Notes: generated by a model not told the origin, from the sequence alone. A stretch of 64,000 nucleotides of DNA from Mesorhizobium huakuii (GCF_014189455.1 NZ_CP050299.1:310001-374000); one strand, 5' to 3'. Numbered from the stretch's first letter, positions 1 to 9,637 are shown. Translations and numbers: made by a program.

Positions 1-706
1 ATCCAGGCCACTTTGCGCCGCTGTTCGTCGCGACGTCCGCAGCCCGATATCCGCTGCAGCCCGGAGGGCCTAAGCGGCAAGGGGCTCTATCTGACCTCGT
101 TGCACGCTTGCCGCGCATGCCGGATCGGGCGGATGGGAGCGATGGACAGGTCTTCTCGGGGGAAATCATCAACCGACTAGGAAAACGGACGGTCCGAGCC
201 TCTTCGCGGGGAAAGGTTCCGCTCCTGGGCAATGCCGCGCCGCTTCACATCTGGCATCTATTTCTTCGCTCGAAGCAGACATGCCGAATGTCGACAATCC
301 GCCAATTTGTTGGGAAGGCAACCAGCGCCCACCGAAAGAAGAGGATCGCAGCCGTGGCCAGTGCCGAAATCCGCATCGAGGTATGCCGGGAATGCTGAGA
401 TCAAATCGATCGCTCAAGTGGCGCATTTTTTGCTTGGAAGCATCTGATGATGAAGACGATCCTACACATCAGGCTGTGCATAATGCAGGTTGTTTCTGGC
501 GGTTTGAAATTCGCCACCACAGTGCACAACCGACAGAATGTTGAATTGTTCGGGGCCGGCTGGAACTGGCGGCTTTTGAACCGGCTTCCTCCGACAGGGC
601 AGCTCGCCTCGTTGCCGACAAATCAATTTATCCGTCGAGGGCAAGATCAACCAGCTCAAGCTGGCGACCAGATGATCTCAGTTTGTTGGTCGATAGGAGG
701 TGAATT
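1..706. other. Upstream region without a recognised gene
   Basis: Short open frames exist on both strands but none has a recognisable domain, and they overlap one another heavily. The notable content is a sigma-54-like promoter near 419-433 and a strong ribosome binding site (AGGAGGTG) ending about six bases before the gene that starts at 707. An 87-codon frame from 447 to 710 overlaps that gene start by ATGA. It could be a short leader peptide but has no other support. Confidence 0.4.
418..435 (+). promoter_or_regulatory. Candidate sigma-54 (RpoN) -24/-12 promoter
   Basis: The sequence TGGCGCATTTTTTGCTT has the GG and GC dinucleotides separated by ten bases, as in the -24/-12 consensus TGGCAC-N5-TTGC. 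A near match to the NifA upstream site (TGT-N10-ACC instead of ACA) lies at 308-323, about 100 bases upstream. The first downstream gene is the putative F-box effector at 707. If real, it would couple that gene to RpoN/NifA-type symbiotic control instead of to TtsI. I saw no tts box here. Such matches also occur by chance. Confidence 0.4.
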
Positions 707-1918
707 ATGACGGGCATTGACGAGCGTGGCAAGGCGCCCATGGCGATATTTAGCGCCATCGAAGGTGATATCACGGATGATTCTCCCGCCCTACCGGCTG
801 TTGGGGTTGAAGGACCCGGACAATCATCCCGTTCTGTTGTAGCGCACACACGCTCTGAGCCTCAAGCGTCAAGCGTTTCCTCCTCTCGCCGCATGCGGCA
901 CACCAGTGTCCTTGATTTGCAGCAGGAGCTACTCTGTCAGATTGCTGAGCGGCTCAGCCCGACCGATCTTCTGAGCATGTCGCAGACGAATCAACAGATG
1001 TACCACGCCACTACGGCAATCTGGATGCCTCAAGAAGGGCGTGAAAGGGCTATCCGGGCTCAGGCTATCTGGAACAGGTTGACGCAAGACCGCCCTGGCG
1101 TCGAGGATCGCCTTGCCCCGCTTCTGTATGGGGGGCGTGATCCAATCACTCGCGGCCAACTTCAATTACCTCGCCTGGGCGCAGCAGGAGAGCTCCAGCA
1201 GCGTCTCATCCTCCTCACCGAGACGCTTGAGGACCCCGACAATCGCGTCACAGCCTTATGGGGCTTCGGAGTAGGCATGGCAGGGCTTGCCCCCGAGCTC
1301 CAGCAGCGCCTCGTCGTCCTCGCCGAAGGACTTGACGACGACGCCGAGCTTTGCGCCTCGGCCCTGGAGAGCCTCGGAGCGGGTGTGGCCGGGCTGGACC
1401 CCGTCCTCCAACAGCGTGTTGTCGTCCTCGCCGAGGGACTTGAGGGGGCCGAGCATCGCGCCTCGGCCTTGCAGGGCCTCGGAGCGGGTGTGGCGGGGCT
1501 TGCGCCCGAGCTCCAGGAACGTCTCGTCGTCCTCGCCGAGGGACTTGAAAACGCCAGGCATCGCGGCTCGGCCCTGATGGGCCTTGGTGCGGGTCTGAGA
1601 GGGCTTGCCCCCGACCTTCAGCAACGTCTCGTCGTCCTGGCCGAAGGCATTGACGACCCCGAGGGTCGCGTCTCAGCCCTATGGGGCTTCGGAGCGGGTA
1701 TCGGAGGGCTTGCCCTCGAGCTGCAGCAGCGTCTCGTCGTCCTGGCCGAAGGCATCGGCGACCCCGAGAATCGTGGCAGGGCTCTCAAAGCCTTCGGGAC
1801 AGGCGTGGCGGCACTTCCGCGCGAGCTACGAGGGCGCATCGCGGCTCTTGCCGACGGACTTGCCCAGCCGCAGCATCGGACTCCCGCCTTGGCAGGACTA
1901 TTGCCTAGGTTGTGCTAA
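707..1918 (+). CDS. Putative type III effector: F-box motif plus seven 35-residue repeats
   Basis: The protein is 403 residues. Residues 1-60 are polar and disordered and begin MTGIDERGK, a start shared with the effector-like genes at 53174 and 54210. Residues about 67-100 fit an F-box (LDLQQELL..IAERLSPTDLLSMSQTN). From about residue 162 to the end there are seven tandem repeats of 35-36 residues with the pattern ELQQRLVVLAEGL-x10-AL-GLGAGVAGLAP, predicted helical and HEAT-like. F-box proteins recruit targets to plant SCF ubiquitin ligases, and Ralstonia GALA effectors pair an F-box with repeats, so delivery into the host is a reasonable inference. The RBS AGGAGGTG supports the start. It ends directly before tamA without a gap. 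Family assignment is by eye. Confidence 0.6.
   Translation: MTGIDERGKAPMAIFSAIEGDITDDSPALPAVGVEGPGQSSRSVVAHTRSEPQASSVSSSRRMRHTSVLDLQQELLCQIAERLSPTDLLSMSQTNQQMYHATTAIWMPQEGRERAIRAQAIWNRLTQDRPGVEDRLAPLLYGGRDPITRGQLQLPRLGAAGELQQRLILLTETLEDPDNRVTALWGFGVGMAGLAPELQQRLVVLAEGLDDDAELCASALESLGAGVAGLDPVLQQRVVVLAEGLEGAEHRASALQGLGAGVAGLAPELQERLVVLAEGLENARHRGSALMGLGAGLRGLAPDLQQRLVVLAEGIDDPEGRVSALWGFGAGIGGLALELQQRLVVLAEGIGDPENRGRALKAFGTGVAALPRELRGRIAALADGLAQPQHRTPALAGLLPRLC
1191..1915 (+). repeat. Tandem in-frame repeat, about 105-bp period, seven copies
   Basis: The coding repeats of the putative F-box effector are visible at DNA level: each unit starts near a GAGCTCCAGCAGCG-like sequence and contains CTCGTCGTCCT-GCCGA. 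Units are 105 bp, with one 108 bp. Copies 2-6 are the most alike and the last is divergent, the usual pattern of unit number change by recombination within the array. Confidence 0.85.
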
Positions 1919-1939
1919 ATGCCCGTGTATGGAAGGCAG

Positions 1940-3838
1940 ATGTCAGTGGGTAGCGCCCCAGGCGGCGCGCTATTGCACGCCCTGCTTTTGGCCGTGGTCT
2001 GCTCGACCGCGCTGGCCGCGCAATCAAGGTCCGCAGCCGCGTTCGAGCTGTTCGGCCTCAAGCTGTGGGCGCCTTCCAGCGACGAGGACGCCGACACCGT
2101 CGATCCACTGCGCTACACGGTGACCATCGAGGCGCCCGACGCCGACGAGGACATCGCCGAGAAGCTCGAAAACGCCTCGGCGCTGAAAGACGACGAAGAA
2201 CGTCCAGTCTCTGGTTCGCTCGGCCTGCTGGCCAAGGCCCGTGGCGACCGCGACCAGCTTGTCGCCGCACTTTACGCGGACGCCCGCTACGAGGGCGTCG
2301 TCACCATCACCATCGAAGGCAAGCCGCTCGACGATTTGCCGCCCGACGCCGAATTTTCGGGTCCGCAGCCGATTCCGGTGGTGATCAACATTGCGGCCGG
2401 GCCGAAATTCACGCTTGGCGACATCAGGCTGGAGGGCGATGCGGCGGGGCTGATGAGTGCCGATTATGGTTTGATATCGGGCGGCGACGCTAGTTCGGGC
2501 GCAGTCCTCGAAGCTGAGGCGCTGATAGTGCGGACGCTGAAGGAGCGGGGCATGCCGCTCGCTGAGGTCACCGACCGGCAGATCGTCGCCAACCACACCA
2601 CCTCGACGCTCGACGTGACGCTGACCGTGGCCGCCGGGCCGGCTGCCGGCTACGGCAACACCACGGTCGAAGGCACCGAAAAGGTCGACCGCAATTTCGC
2701 CGAATACATGACCGGCCTGAAGCGCGGCCGCCAATATTCGCCGGAAGAGGTCGACGAGGCGCGTGACCGGCTGCTCGCGCTGGAAGTCTTCAACAGCGTG
2801 ACGCTGAAGGAAGCCGACAAACTTGATGCCGACGGCAACATCCCGATCGGCGTCGAAGTGAGCGATCGCAAGCCGCGCTATTTCGGTCTAGGCGGAACCT
2901 TCTCTAACACCGATAGCCTGGACCTGAAAGGCTATTGGGGCCACCGCAATCTGTTCGGCCGTGCCGAAAAACTGCGCATCGAGGGCGCAATCAGCGGTAT
3001 CGGCAGCAAGCCGAGCGAGCTCAACTACAATGCCGGCATCATGTTCGAGAAGATGATCGGGCCGGCGTCAAAGTTTTTCGCCGGCGTCAAGACCGTGCTC
3101 GAGCACCCTGACGCCTATGAGCATTTCTCGGTCAAGGCCAACACCGGCCTGTCTTATGAACTCGACAAGCAACAGACGGTTTCCGCGGAAGTCGCGCTCG
3201 ACTATTCGGAGATCACCGATCCTTTCGGCGAGCACAAATATCTGATCGCCAGCATTCCGCTCCAATATGTCTACGACGACAGAGACGACCGGCTGAACCC
3301 AACCAGCGGATTCCGGGTACTGACCTCTGCCGATCCCAGCCGCGACATCATGAGCGGCGCGGCCTTCCTCCTACTGACGGGGGAGGGATCGGCCTATCAG
3401 TCGCTGGATTCAGCCTCGAAGTTCGTGCTGGCCGAAAGGGTCGCGGTTGGTTCGATCGTCGGCACCAGCCTTCAGAATGTGCCGGCCAACCGGCGCTTCT
3501 ATTCCGGCGGTGGTGGTTCGGTGCGCGGCTACGGCTATAAGGGCATAGGCCCGAAGGACTTCACCGGCCAGCCTATCGGCGGCCTATCCTTCTTCGAAAC
3601 CTCGCTCGAGATGCGGATCGCCGTCACCGACAAGATCGGCATCGTGCCCTTCGTCGATGCCGGTACGGTATCGAATATGTCGGTTCCCAACTTTTCCGAC
3701 GTCAAGGTCGGCGCCGGTGTCGGCCTGCGCTATTTCACGCCATTCGGGCCGCTGCGCATCGATGCGGCGGTGCCGTTCAACCGGGGTCCCGATGACCCGC
3801 ATTTCGGCATCTATGCCGGCATGGGACAGGCGTTCTGA
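1940..3838 (+). CDS. tamA: TamA-like outer-membrane BamA-family protein
   Basis: About 632 residues. The N-terminus from the second ATG (1940) has a hydrophobic signal peptide (ALLHALLLAVVCSTALA), followed by POTRA-type domains to about residue 300 and a C-terminal 16-strand barrel domain. The motif GGGGSVRGYGYKGIG near residue 530 is the conserved L6 loop of the BamA/TamA superfamily. The chain ends in Phe (GMGQAF), as outer-membrane barrels usually do. TamA works with inner-membrane TamB in outer-membrane protein and lipid homeostasis. A longer start at 1919 lies immediately after the preceding stop. The downstream tamB is broken, so this is likely an extra, non-essential or decaying copy. 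Confidence 0.85.
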   Translation: MSVGSAPGGALLHALLLAVVCSTALAAQSRSAAAFELFGLKLWAPSSDEDADTVDPLRYTVTIEAPDADEDIAEKLENASALKDDEERPVSGSLGLLAKARGDRDQLVAALYADARYEGVVTITIEGKPLDDLPPDAEFSGPQPIPVVINIAAGPKFTLGDIRLEGDAAGLMSADYGLISGGDASSGAVLEAEALIVRTLKERGMPLAEVTDRQIVANHTTSTLDVTLTVAAGPAAGYGNTTVEGTEKVDRNFAEYMTGLKRGRQYSPEEVDEARDRLLALEVFNSVTLKEADKLDADGNIPIGVEVSDRKPRYFGLGGTFSNTDSLDLKGYWGHRNLFGRAEKLRIEGAISGIGSKPSELNYNAGIMFEKMIGPASKFFAGVKTVLEHPDAYEHFSVKANTGLSYELDKQQTVSAEVALDYSEITDPFGEHKYLIASIPLQYVYDDRDDRLNPTSGFRVLTSADPSRDIMSGAAFLLLTGEGSAYQSLDSASKFVLAERVAVGSIVGTSLQNVPANRRFYSGGGGSVRGYGYKGIGPKDFTGQPIGGLSFFETSLEMRIAVTDKIGIVPFVDAGTVSNMSVPNFSDVKVGAGVGLRYFTPFGPLRIDAAVPFNRGPDDPHFGIYAGMGQAF

Positions 3839-3841
3839 GCG

Positions 3842-4190
3842 ATGGAGATATTCAGGCGCATCCTTGGCATTGTCCTCTACTCGCTGCTCATCGATAGGCG
3901 GAGCGATTGGGGCGCTCGTCGTCCTGGGCAGGAACGAGCATGGACAAGACAACCTCGCCGGCATCGTTTAGCGCCTGACTTCGAGCGACGAACGCAAGAT
4001 CACGGGCAGCGGCATCGACGGCATCTGCTCTGGAGCGTTCAGCGTCGACCATTCGTACTAAGACCGCGAAGGCGCTTGGCTGGTGGCGCGCGAAGTGGCC
4101 ATCCATTGGTGGCCGCTGGCGCTGCTGTCCAAGAGTTTCTGCGCTGATCGCATCGGGGCTGAGCGCATTCCAACTCGCAAGTCCGCCGTG
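3842..4190 (+). pseudogene. tamB: Degenerate 5-prime fragment of tamB
   Basis: Three bases after tamA an ATG opens the typical TamB start (MEIFRRILGIVLYSLL), but the frame is lost almost at once. The TamB N-terminal pattern can be followed through several frames: GRNEHGQDNLAGIV, then a stop, then LTSSDERKITGSGIDGICSG, SVDHS, DREGAWLVAREVAIHW and PLALLSKSF. Homology fades near 4190. At least two frameshifts, two stops and a 3-prime truncation make this a clear pseudogene. TamB normally exceeds 1000 residues, so almost all of the gene has been lost. Confidence 0.75.
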
Positions 4191-4621
4191 GTCGGTACGC
4201 AGCCACCCACGCAGGGCGGCGAGGCGATCGGGGGCGATGTGGAATGAGCCGATGCTCCGCCAAACGCCGCTGGCTTCGCACGCGTGACATTCACACACGG
4301 TCACATGAGGCAACGTCGGCGGGGCAATCTTGCGTCCAGCGGCCGGTTTACGCGAGGCCGGCCTCGCGATTGGTTTGGTGACTCCGATCGAAAGTGCGGA
4401 AGCTGTTGCGATCGTGCTCCGCGGCTCCTTTGAAGGTGGCGGCGAACACATCGCTCTGGGTGGTACGATACCCCCGAAGAAAGGTGGTCCTACGGGGCCC
4501 TCTTTAAACGGTCTGTGGAATGAGCCGAAGCCGTCACAGGCATCCGTCCCATGGGCTGCGACAGCCGGGGGGCTATGCATGGCGCCGGTATTTTTTCGGG
4601 TGTCCCTTTCGTCCCGTTGGC
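4191..4621. other. Unassigned spacer between tamB remnant and sctO
   Basis: No gene was recognised. The region reads as open frames on both strands with proline- and arginine-rich, low-quality translations. It marks the junction between the tamAB locus and secretion system A and may be insertion scar DNA. Confidence 0.3.
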
Positions 4622-5302
4622 TCAACGGCCGCCAGAAGTCGTCTCGCTTGTGTCAGCCTCGACATGGCCCCTCTCGACGTCCGTTAGGATGGCGCAGCCG
4701 AGAACCGACCAAAATCGCTTTCCGGGATCCGCGCAATCGCGGTCAGTGAATTCTGACAACGAATGGCCGCTCCACATCGGATGCAGGTTCACCGACACAT
4801 TATCGTCTTGCTCCCTGCCTAAACGAGTCTGCCTCTGGGCGAAATCCTCCGATTCCAAATCCGCTGAGCGCTCTTCCTCGAGGGTGGCGTCGGAGCGCAG
4901 GGCTCGAACGAGACTCTCGAATTTGCTAACCTCGCGCCCTGCCTCACGCGCCGTGCCGTACGCCTCCTCACGTGCCTGCCGAGCTAAGTCGGTTTGTGCC
5001 CTTGCCTGTTCGAGGTGCTGTTGGAGTAGCTGTTCGTGTTGACGCAGCGAGATCATCTTCGCATTCACCTCGTCAAGATCAATGAGCGCGGCGGCTTCCC
5101 CGATCAAAGGGTCGTATAGCGCGGCTTCGCGAGCGGGAAGGTCTTCGCGCCATCTACGAAGGTCCGTCAAGGCGGTTCCGACAACCGCGACAGCATTGTC
5201 GAGAGTCGTGTGCCTCAGGCGCAGTGCATCTTCGGCGCGGCGGCGCCGCATTTTCTTCAATTCGAGAAGGCGGTCCACGGGGTTGGGAGTCATGCCAGAC
5301 AC
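4622..5302 (-). CDS. sctO: T3SS stalk protein SctO (YscO/HrpB7 family), system A
   Basis: A 226-residue, highly charged protein. Residues about 5-165 form a long coiled coil rich in Glu, Arg, Leu and Ala ([22 protein letters not shown] at the start), typical of YscO/FliJ stalk proteins that sit in the pore of the ATPase and contact the export gate. Its start overlaps the end of sctN by 13 bases, exactly the usual N-O gene order. The last 50 or so residues have no coiled-coil character and make the protein longer than the usual 150-180 residues, possibly through readthrough into foreign DNA after a truncation. Confidence 0.75.
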   Translation of the reverse strand: MSGMTPNPVDRLLELKKMRRRRAEDALRLRHTTLDNAVAVVGTALTDLRRWREDLPAREAALYDPLIGEAAALIDLDEVNAKMISLRQHEQLLQQHLEQARAQTDLARQAREEAYGTAREAGREVSKFESLVRALRSDATLEEERSADLESEDFAQRQTRLGREQDDNVSVNLHPMWSGHSLSEFTDRDCADPGKRFWSVLGCAILTDVERGHVEADTSETTSGGR

Positions 5303-6660
5303 GCGGCAAGCTCATCGAGCATTGCGTCGAAGCCGATCTGCTCATTTGTCGACTGTCGCAAGAACCTTCGCACCTGGTCTATCTTGGCGATCGCTGCATC
5401 GACGAGCGGATCGGCTCCTTTCCTGTACTCGCCAACGCGTACCAACAGTTCCACCTCCTGGTATTTGGCCATCAGCTGCCGCAGGCTGCCCGCCAACAAT
5501 TCATGGTCTGACGACACGATAGCGCTCATGACGCGGCTCACACTGGCCAGAATGTCGATAGCGGGATAGTGGTTCGACATCGCCAAGGCGCGTGAGAGCA
5601 CGATATGACCATCGAGGACAGATCGGGTTTCATCGGCCACCGGTTCGGCCATATCATCGCCCTCCACAAGCACGGTGTAGAAGGCCGTTATGGATCCAAG
5701 GTGGTTGTTCCCAGTGCGTTCCATAAGCCGCGGCAGTGAAGCAAAAACCGATGGCGGGAAACCACGCCGCGTCGGCGGCTCGCCGGCCGCAAGACCAATT
5801 TCCCTCAGTGCACGCGCGAAACGGGTCACCGAATCCATGAGAAGCAGCACACGCTTTCCTTGGTCGCGGTACCATTCGGCGATCGTCGTCGCGACGTAGG
5901 CCGCCTTGGCTCGCTCCGTTGCGGATCGGTCGGAACTGGCGACGACAAGAACGACTCTTGAACGCGCTTCTGCGTCGACGCTGTGTTCGATCAACTCCTG
6001 CACCTCCCGGCCACGCTCGCCGATTAGAGCTATCACGATCACGTCGACCGCTGCGCCACGCACCAGCATCGACATGAGGGTACTCTTGCCCCCGCCCGCA
6101 GCGGCAAAGATGCCGATACGCTGTCCCTCGCCGCACGTTAGAAGACCATCAATCGCCCGGATGCCGACAGGAAGAACGTTGTCGATGATACGCCGGGTTA
6201 AGGGATCCGGTGCCTCCCTGTAGACGGGTACCCGGTCTTCCGAAAGCAAAGGCCCATTGGTGGATGTGTCCAGAGGTCGGCCGAAACCGTCGAGTACGCG
6301 GCCGAGCAAGTTCCAGCCGGTTGGTACCATGAGCGGCTTTCCCGTAGGGATCACTTCAGTGAGCGTGGAGAGGCCCTGCATTTCCCCTAGAGGTGTCAGT
6401 ATAGCGACGTCGCACTGCACCCCAACCACTTCCGCCGACAGTTCGAAGTTGTTCTCCGGATTGCGAAGAGTGCAAAGGTCGCCGATGCGGGCGCCCGGCG
6501 CCATGGCACGGATAACCGTTCCAACGATCTGGAGGACACGGCCCCGGACGTGCATTGTCGAAGCCTGCGCAACTGCTCGTTTTGCGAGCTGGAAGAAACG
6601 ATCGATGTTCTCGTGCTCGGGGGAAATAGCGTCCGTCGGCTCGGCTGGCTCGGACATCAC
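5290..6660 (-). CDS. sctN: T3SS ATPase SctN, system A
   Basis: A 456-residue member of the F1-type secretion ATPase family. The Walker A loop AAAGGGKST has its lysine near residue 192, the motif GERGREV follows at about 214-220, and the Walker B segment [14 protein letters not shown] is present. It is full length and looks intact. It hexamerises at the cytoplasmic base of the injectisome, unfolds substrates and releases chaperones. It overlaps sctL by four bases upstream and sctO downstream, indicating translational coupling in one operon with sctG-I-J-K-L. Confidence 0.95.
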   Translation of the reverse strand: MMSEPAEPTDAISPEHENIDRFFQLAKRAVAQASTMHVRGRVLQIVGTVIRAMAPGARIGDLCTLRNPENNFELSAEVVGVQCDVAILTPLGEMQGLSTLTEVIPTGKPLMVPTGWNLLGRVLDGFGRPLDTSTNGPLLSEDRVPVYREAPDPLTRRIIDNVLPVGIRAIDGLLTCGEGQRIGIFAAAGGGKSTLMSMLVRGAAVDVIVIALIGERGREVQELIEHSVDAEARSRVVLVVASSDRSATERAKAAYVATTIAEWYRDQGKRVLLLMDSVTRFARALREIGLAAGEPPTRRGFPPSVFASLPRLMERTGNNHLGSITAFYTVLVEGDDMAEPVADETRSVLDGHIVLSRALAMSNHYPAIDILASVSRVMSAIVSSDHELLAGSLRQLMAKYQEVELLVRVGEYRKGADPLVDAAIAKIDQVRRFLRQSTNEQIGFDAMLDELAACLA

Positions 6661-7313
6661 CTTGGTGTTCCGACATCACTATGGTTTGGCTTTGCAGAGT
6701 CTAGTAGGGCGCTACGCAGGCCGCTTTCGATCGCCGCAAGCTGGCTCTCGATCGTGGCGTCGACCAGTCCGGCATCGGTCTCGAGAATGCATCCCGCATC
6801 CTTTACGCGCGCGTCGGCGATCAGGTCGACGACGGCGCGCGATGTCGCGGTGGGGAGGATCTCGTCTAACCGGTTGCGGACCGCCTCTAGGAGCGACGGT
6901 GCCACACGTACTCGGACGAGGGAGTTGTGGCCCGCGAATTTCAGACCGCGCATAGCGATCTGCACTGCCGCCTCCACCGGCTCGATAGTGTCGATGATGC
7001 GGCGCGCGATCTGCAGGCCCATGTCGATGATCTGTGCCTCATTCTGCGCCATAATGCGCAGAGAATCCGTGGCGATCGCGGTCAAACGGGCTTCGATTGC
7101 CGCTTGTGCTGCAGCCAGGCCAGCCTCTTTGGCCCTTACCTCGATCGCTCGGGCAGATCCGCGCGCCGCATCGATGAGCGCATTAGCTTCGCGCCGTGCC
7201 TGTGTAAGCACTTGCTCGGCATCTATCAGTGTCTGTGCGCTCCCGGCCGGCAAGATTCGCCCAGGGCCGAGGATACCGGCCGATGCAGGTGTCAGCTGAA
7301 CCAATGCGACCAT
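6657..7313 (-). CDS. sctL: T3SS ATPase regulator / stator SctL (HrpB5/NolV-like), system A
   Basis: 218 residues, with an alanine-rich helical N-terminal half ([34 protein letters not shown]) and a C-terminal domain of the FliH/YscL type ([45 protein letters not shown]). SctL links the ATPase to the sorting platform through SctQ. The motif [13 protein letters not shown] is characteristic of this family. The gene lies between sctK and sctN with short overlaps on both sides. Confidence 0.9.
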   Translation of the reverse strand: MVALVQLTPASAGILGPGRILPAGSAQTLIDAEQVLTQARREANALIDAARGSARAIEVRAKEAGLAAAQAAIEARLTAIATDSLRIMAQNEAQIIDMGLQIARRIIDTIEPVEAAVQIAMRGLKFAGHNSLVRVRVAPSLLEAVRNRLDEILPTATSRAVVDLIADARVKDAGCILETDAGLVDATIESQLAAIESGLRSALLDSAKPNHSDVGTPR

Positions 7314-7963
7314 TGGGGCATCCTTTTACGGATCAGGCGCCGCATCGCATAAAATGCGTCCTCGCCAGCATTGTCGTCACGACATTTGTCCACCGCCGCC
7401 GCCCAGATTGGCGCGGGCCGGCGCAAGCCCAACCGAGTCCGCAGCATTTGCGGAATGTCACCAATCGCAAGACCGAACATCGCCGCGCCGCATTGAAGCA
7501 AAGCGCTGGGCGCTGACGGAATGTCAGAAACACCGAGCGCCGACATCAGTTCGGCAGTCGGCCGCGGCAGAAGTGCGGCTTGCGAAGCGAATGCGACGGC
7601 TTCTTCACCGAGGTTAGCGCGAGCGGCCACGATTTCGCTCGTCCGAAGAAGTCTTGTAAGGCCGGATACACCCACCCAGGCGCCGGCCAGGCGCATAAGG
7701 CGCACGGCGTCTGGAGCCGGGAGGAACGCGAGCCGGCTTCGTCGCGCGGCGCCAGCGAAAATGATTGCGGACGGTTCATCCCTTTGGCCACGAAGGAGCC
7801 AGCACCCAAGCTTAACACGAGTGAACGGGTCCGTGTGAGCACTATCCAGCGGCATCCATTCGGGCCAACCATGCACCATTGTGAAATCGAGATCAGCGGC
7901 AGGATCGGCAATGCAGTACATCACGGCCCTCGCCCACGGTGCTTCAAGCCATTCATCCGACAT
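7292..7963 (-). CDS. sctK: T3SS sorting-platform protein SctK (HrpB4/NolU-like), system A
   Basis: About 223 residues from the ATG at 7963 (MSDEWLEAPWARAVMYCIADPAADLDFTMVHGWPEW). The frame is open further upstream to 8077, but that part overlaps the end of sctJ and is not needed. The protein has the family pattern of an early W-P-E-W region and a conserved Arg/Leu-rich middle (LAFLPAPDAVRLMRLAGAWVG). SctK connects SctQ pods to the inner-membrane ring. This family is poorly conserved, so the call rests on length, position between sctJ and sctL, and these local patterns. Confidence 0.75.
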   Translation of the reverse strand: MSDEWLEAPWARAVMYCIADPAADLDFTMVHGWPEWMPLDSAHTDPFTRVKLGCWLLRGQRDEPSAIIFAGAARRSRLAFLPAPDAVRLMRLAGAWVGVSGLTRLLRTSEIVAARANLGEEAVAFASQAALLPRPTAELMSALGVSDIPSAPSALLQCGAAMFGLAIGDIPQMLRTRLGLRRPAPIWAAAVDKCRDDNAGEDAFYAMRRLIRKRMPQWSHWFS

Positions 7964-8024
7964 CGCGTCTGATCTTCCGGTGATCACTGCTGAATTGTTC
8001 GATACGATTAATCTCACTGAGCCG

Positions 8025-8799
8025 CTATCCAGATGTCTGACGGGGGCGACGCCATAGCAGGAACGCGAGGACGCCATTGCCGATTAGCAATACCGCTATG
8101 CCGCATACAAGCCCGATCACCAGATGGGGTGGTGCGCTACTATGTTGTGACGTGACAACGGGCGTTCTATCGACGGAACGCAATGCATTATCCTGGCTTG
8201 CCTCTACGAGGACGACGGAGACCCTTTCATAGGATAGGCCTGCCAAGCTGTTTGCGACGAGCTCCTTGATTTTTGGTACCATCTGATCGACCGTAGTGCC
8301 GGGTGTGTAACGGACAAGCACAGCAGCGCTCGAGGGGGAAGGACGGTCGTCGATCGTCACTCGCCTCTTCGGGTGACACCACATGGACCCGGGCATTGAG
8401 CACGCCATCGAAGATGGACAGGGTCCGCGACAGCTCCTGTGTGATGCCATAAATGTAACGCACACGCTCTTCTTTCGGGGATGAGATCATGCCTTCATTC
8501 TTGAAAAGACTGCCCATATCGGCGTAGGGGTCATGAGGCAGTCCGGCGCCGTTCAACACTTCCATGGCAGGGGGAACATCCCTAATATCTACTGACAACG
8601 AGGCAGTGCCGCTGTTGTCTGTCGTTTTTTCGGCATAGATGCCTTGACTCATGAGTAGTGCGAGCATTTCGTTCGCTTCGTGCGCCGGAAGATCGCGATA
8701 CAGCTCGAGCTTCGATTCGCAGCTCCCCAGCGTCAACAACAAGAGAAGTGTCGCCAGCCGCTTCAAGACAAAGTCATGCCATCCGTCAGCGTAGATCAT
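8025..8799 (-). pseudogene. sctJ: T3SS inner-ring lipoprotein SctJ with a frameshift, system A
   Basis: The first part (start ATG at 8799, overlapping the sctI stop as ATGA) encodes a lipoprotein signal ending TLGSC (Cys 27) and the SctJ ring-building fold (ELYRDLPAHEANEMLALLMSQGIYAEK, YGITQELSRTLSIFDGVLNARVHVV). Around 8345-8385 the frame changes by one base. The remaining half continues in another frame as DDRPSPSSAAVLVRYTPG, then a periplasmic domain and a C-terminal membrane anchor (VIGLVCGIAVLLIGNGVLAFLL). Both halves together match a complete SctJ. One extra base explains everything, so this is either a recent null mutation or a sequencing error. SctJ is essential for injectisome assembly. 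Confidence 0.85.
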
Positions 8800-9215
8800 T
8801 GGTTTCTCAGGAAATTGTCCAGGCTCTGCGTGGCCTTTCCGACCACCTTTGCCAACATGTCGCACTCCAGGGACAAAGCTGAGAGCGCGAGCTGTGCGTT
8901 CAGCCAGTCGCCTGAGTGGATTTCTTCCATGCCCGCTGTGCTATGAGCGGCTTCCACGGCGTGGGTAAAGCTGGCGCTTAGCTTCTCCATGCTGCTGAGG
9001 ATGGCGTCTCCCGGTGTCCGGGCGACGCCAGATCCGCGCGCCACCTCGGTCGACTCATCGATTGCATCGGTCGCTGACTGGTCGTGGTGTGGCGACAACT
9101 CGGATCGATGGAATTCGGCACGAAAGGCGTCAAGGGATTCAGTCGGTAACTCCGATACAAATGCAGCGTCCGTTGGCAAAACAGACGTCACCGCGAGTGG
9201 GCTGATGCTGCTCAC
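8796..9215 (-). CDS. sctI: T3SS inner rod/adaptor SctI (HrpB2-like), system A
   Basis: 139 residues. The polar N-terminus is followed by a C-terminal helix pair ending SLECDMLAKVVGKATQSLDNFLRNQ, the standard ending of HrpB2/YscI inner-rod proteins, which join the export gate to the needle. Position directly before sctJ, with an ATGA overlap, and directly after the SctG-like gene fits the Ysc and Hrp2 order. The overall size matches HrpB2 (about 130 residues). Confidence 0.85.
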   Translation of the reverse strand: MSSISPLAVTSVLPTDAAFVSELPTESLDAFRAEFHRSELSPHHDQSATDAIDESTEVARGSGVARTPGDAILSSMEKLSASFTHAVEAAHSTAGMEEIHSGDWLNAQLALSALSLECDMLAKVVGKATQSLDNFLRNQ

Positions 9216-9637
9216 CAGATGTCCCTCTCTACAGCATGTCCCACCGAGTGCTTGCCAAAAGCGGCGACGAGTCCATCGACATCAGGATCTCCACCCGGAA
9301 CCCGTCTGAGTACAGCATCGCGCTCGCTGAGCCGTCCGGCAAGATGGAGAGCCAGCGCCTTGAACGCTAACCCGTATGCATCATTACTATCCGAAAGCGG
9401 ACGAAGCTGCTCCAGCGCTGCCTCAATATCCCCTACCGTCAGATCCGCAACGGCGTGAGCGATAACGGACTCCCTACTGCCCGGCGCAAGAGCGCTAAGT
9501 CCTTTCGCAATCCGTCTTGCCCGCACTACGTCGTTCGAGATGCAAGCCAAGAATGCCGCTTCGGCAAGTTTTCGCCGTAAGCCGCCCCCGATCTCAGTGC
9601 TACTCTCGGATGATACAGATGTACACCAAGGAGACAT
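9212..9637 (-). CDS. TPR-like protein, HrpB1/YscG type (SctG-like), system A
   Basis: 141 residues of alpha-helical, tetratricopeptide-like sequence (LAEAAFLACISNDVVRARRIAKGLSALAPGS, VGDIEAALEQLRPLSDSNDAYGLAFKALALHLAGR). It is the first gene of the minus-strand operon and overlaps sctI by four bases. In Yersinia the equivalent position is held by YscG, which with YscE keeps the needle subunit soluble. In Xanthomonas it is HrpB1. Since YscE-like and needle genes occur at 32563-33062, a needle-chaperone role is plausible but inferred. Confidence 0.65.
   Translation of the reverse strand: MSPWCTSVSSESSTEIGGGLRRKLAEAAFLACISNDVVRARRIAKGLSALAPGSRESVIAHAVADLTVGDIEAALEQLRPLSDSNDAYGLAFKALALHLAGRLSERDAVLRRVPGGDPDVDGLVAAFGKHSVGHAVERDIW

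Noticed and set aside
1256..1624. 122-codon minus-strand frame with repeated GEDDETLLELG-like units
   Set aside because: Its periodicity only mirrors the 105-bp repeats of the effector gene on the plus strand.
1191..1915. The regular repeats considered as a CRISPR-like array
   Set aside because: Units are contiguous, in frame and without spacers; they encode a protein repeat.
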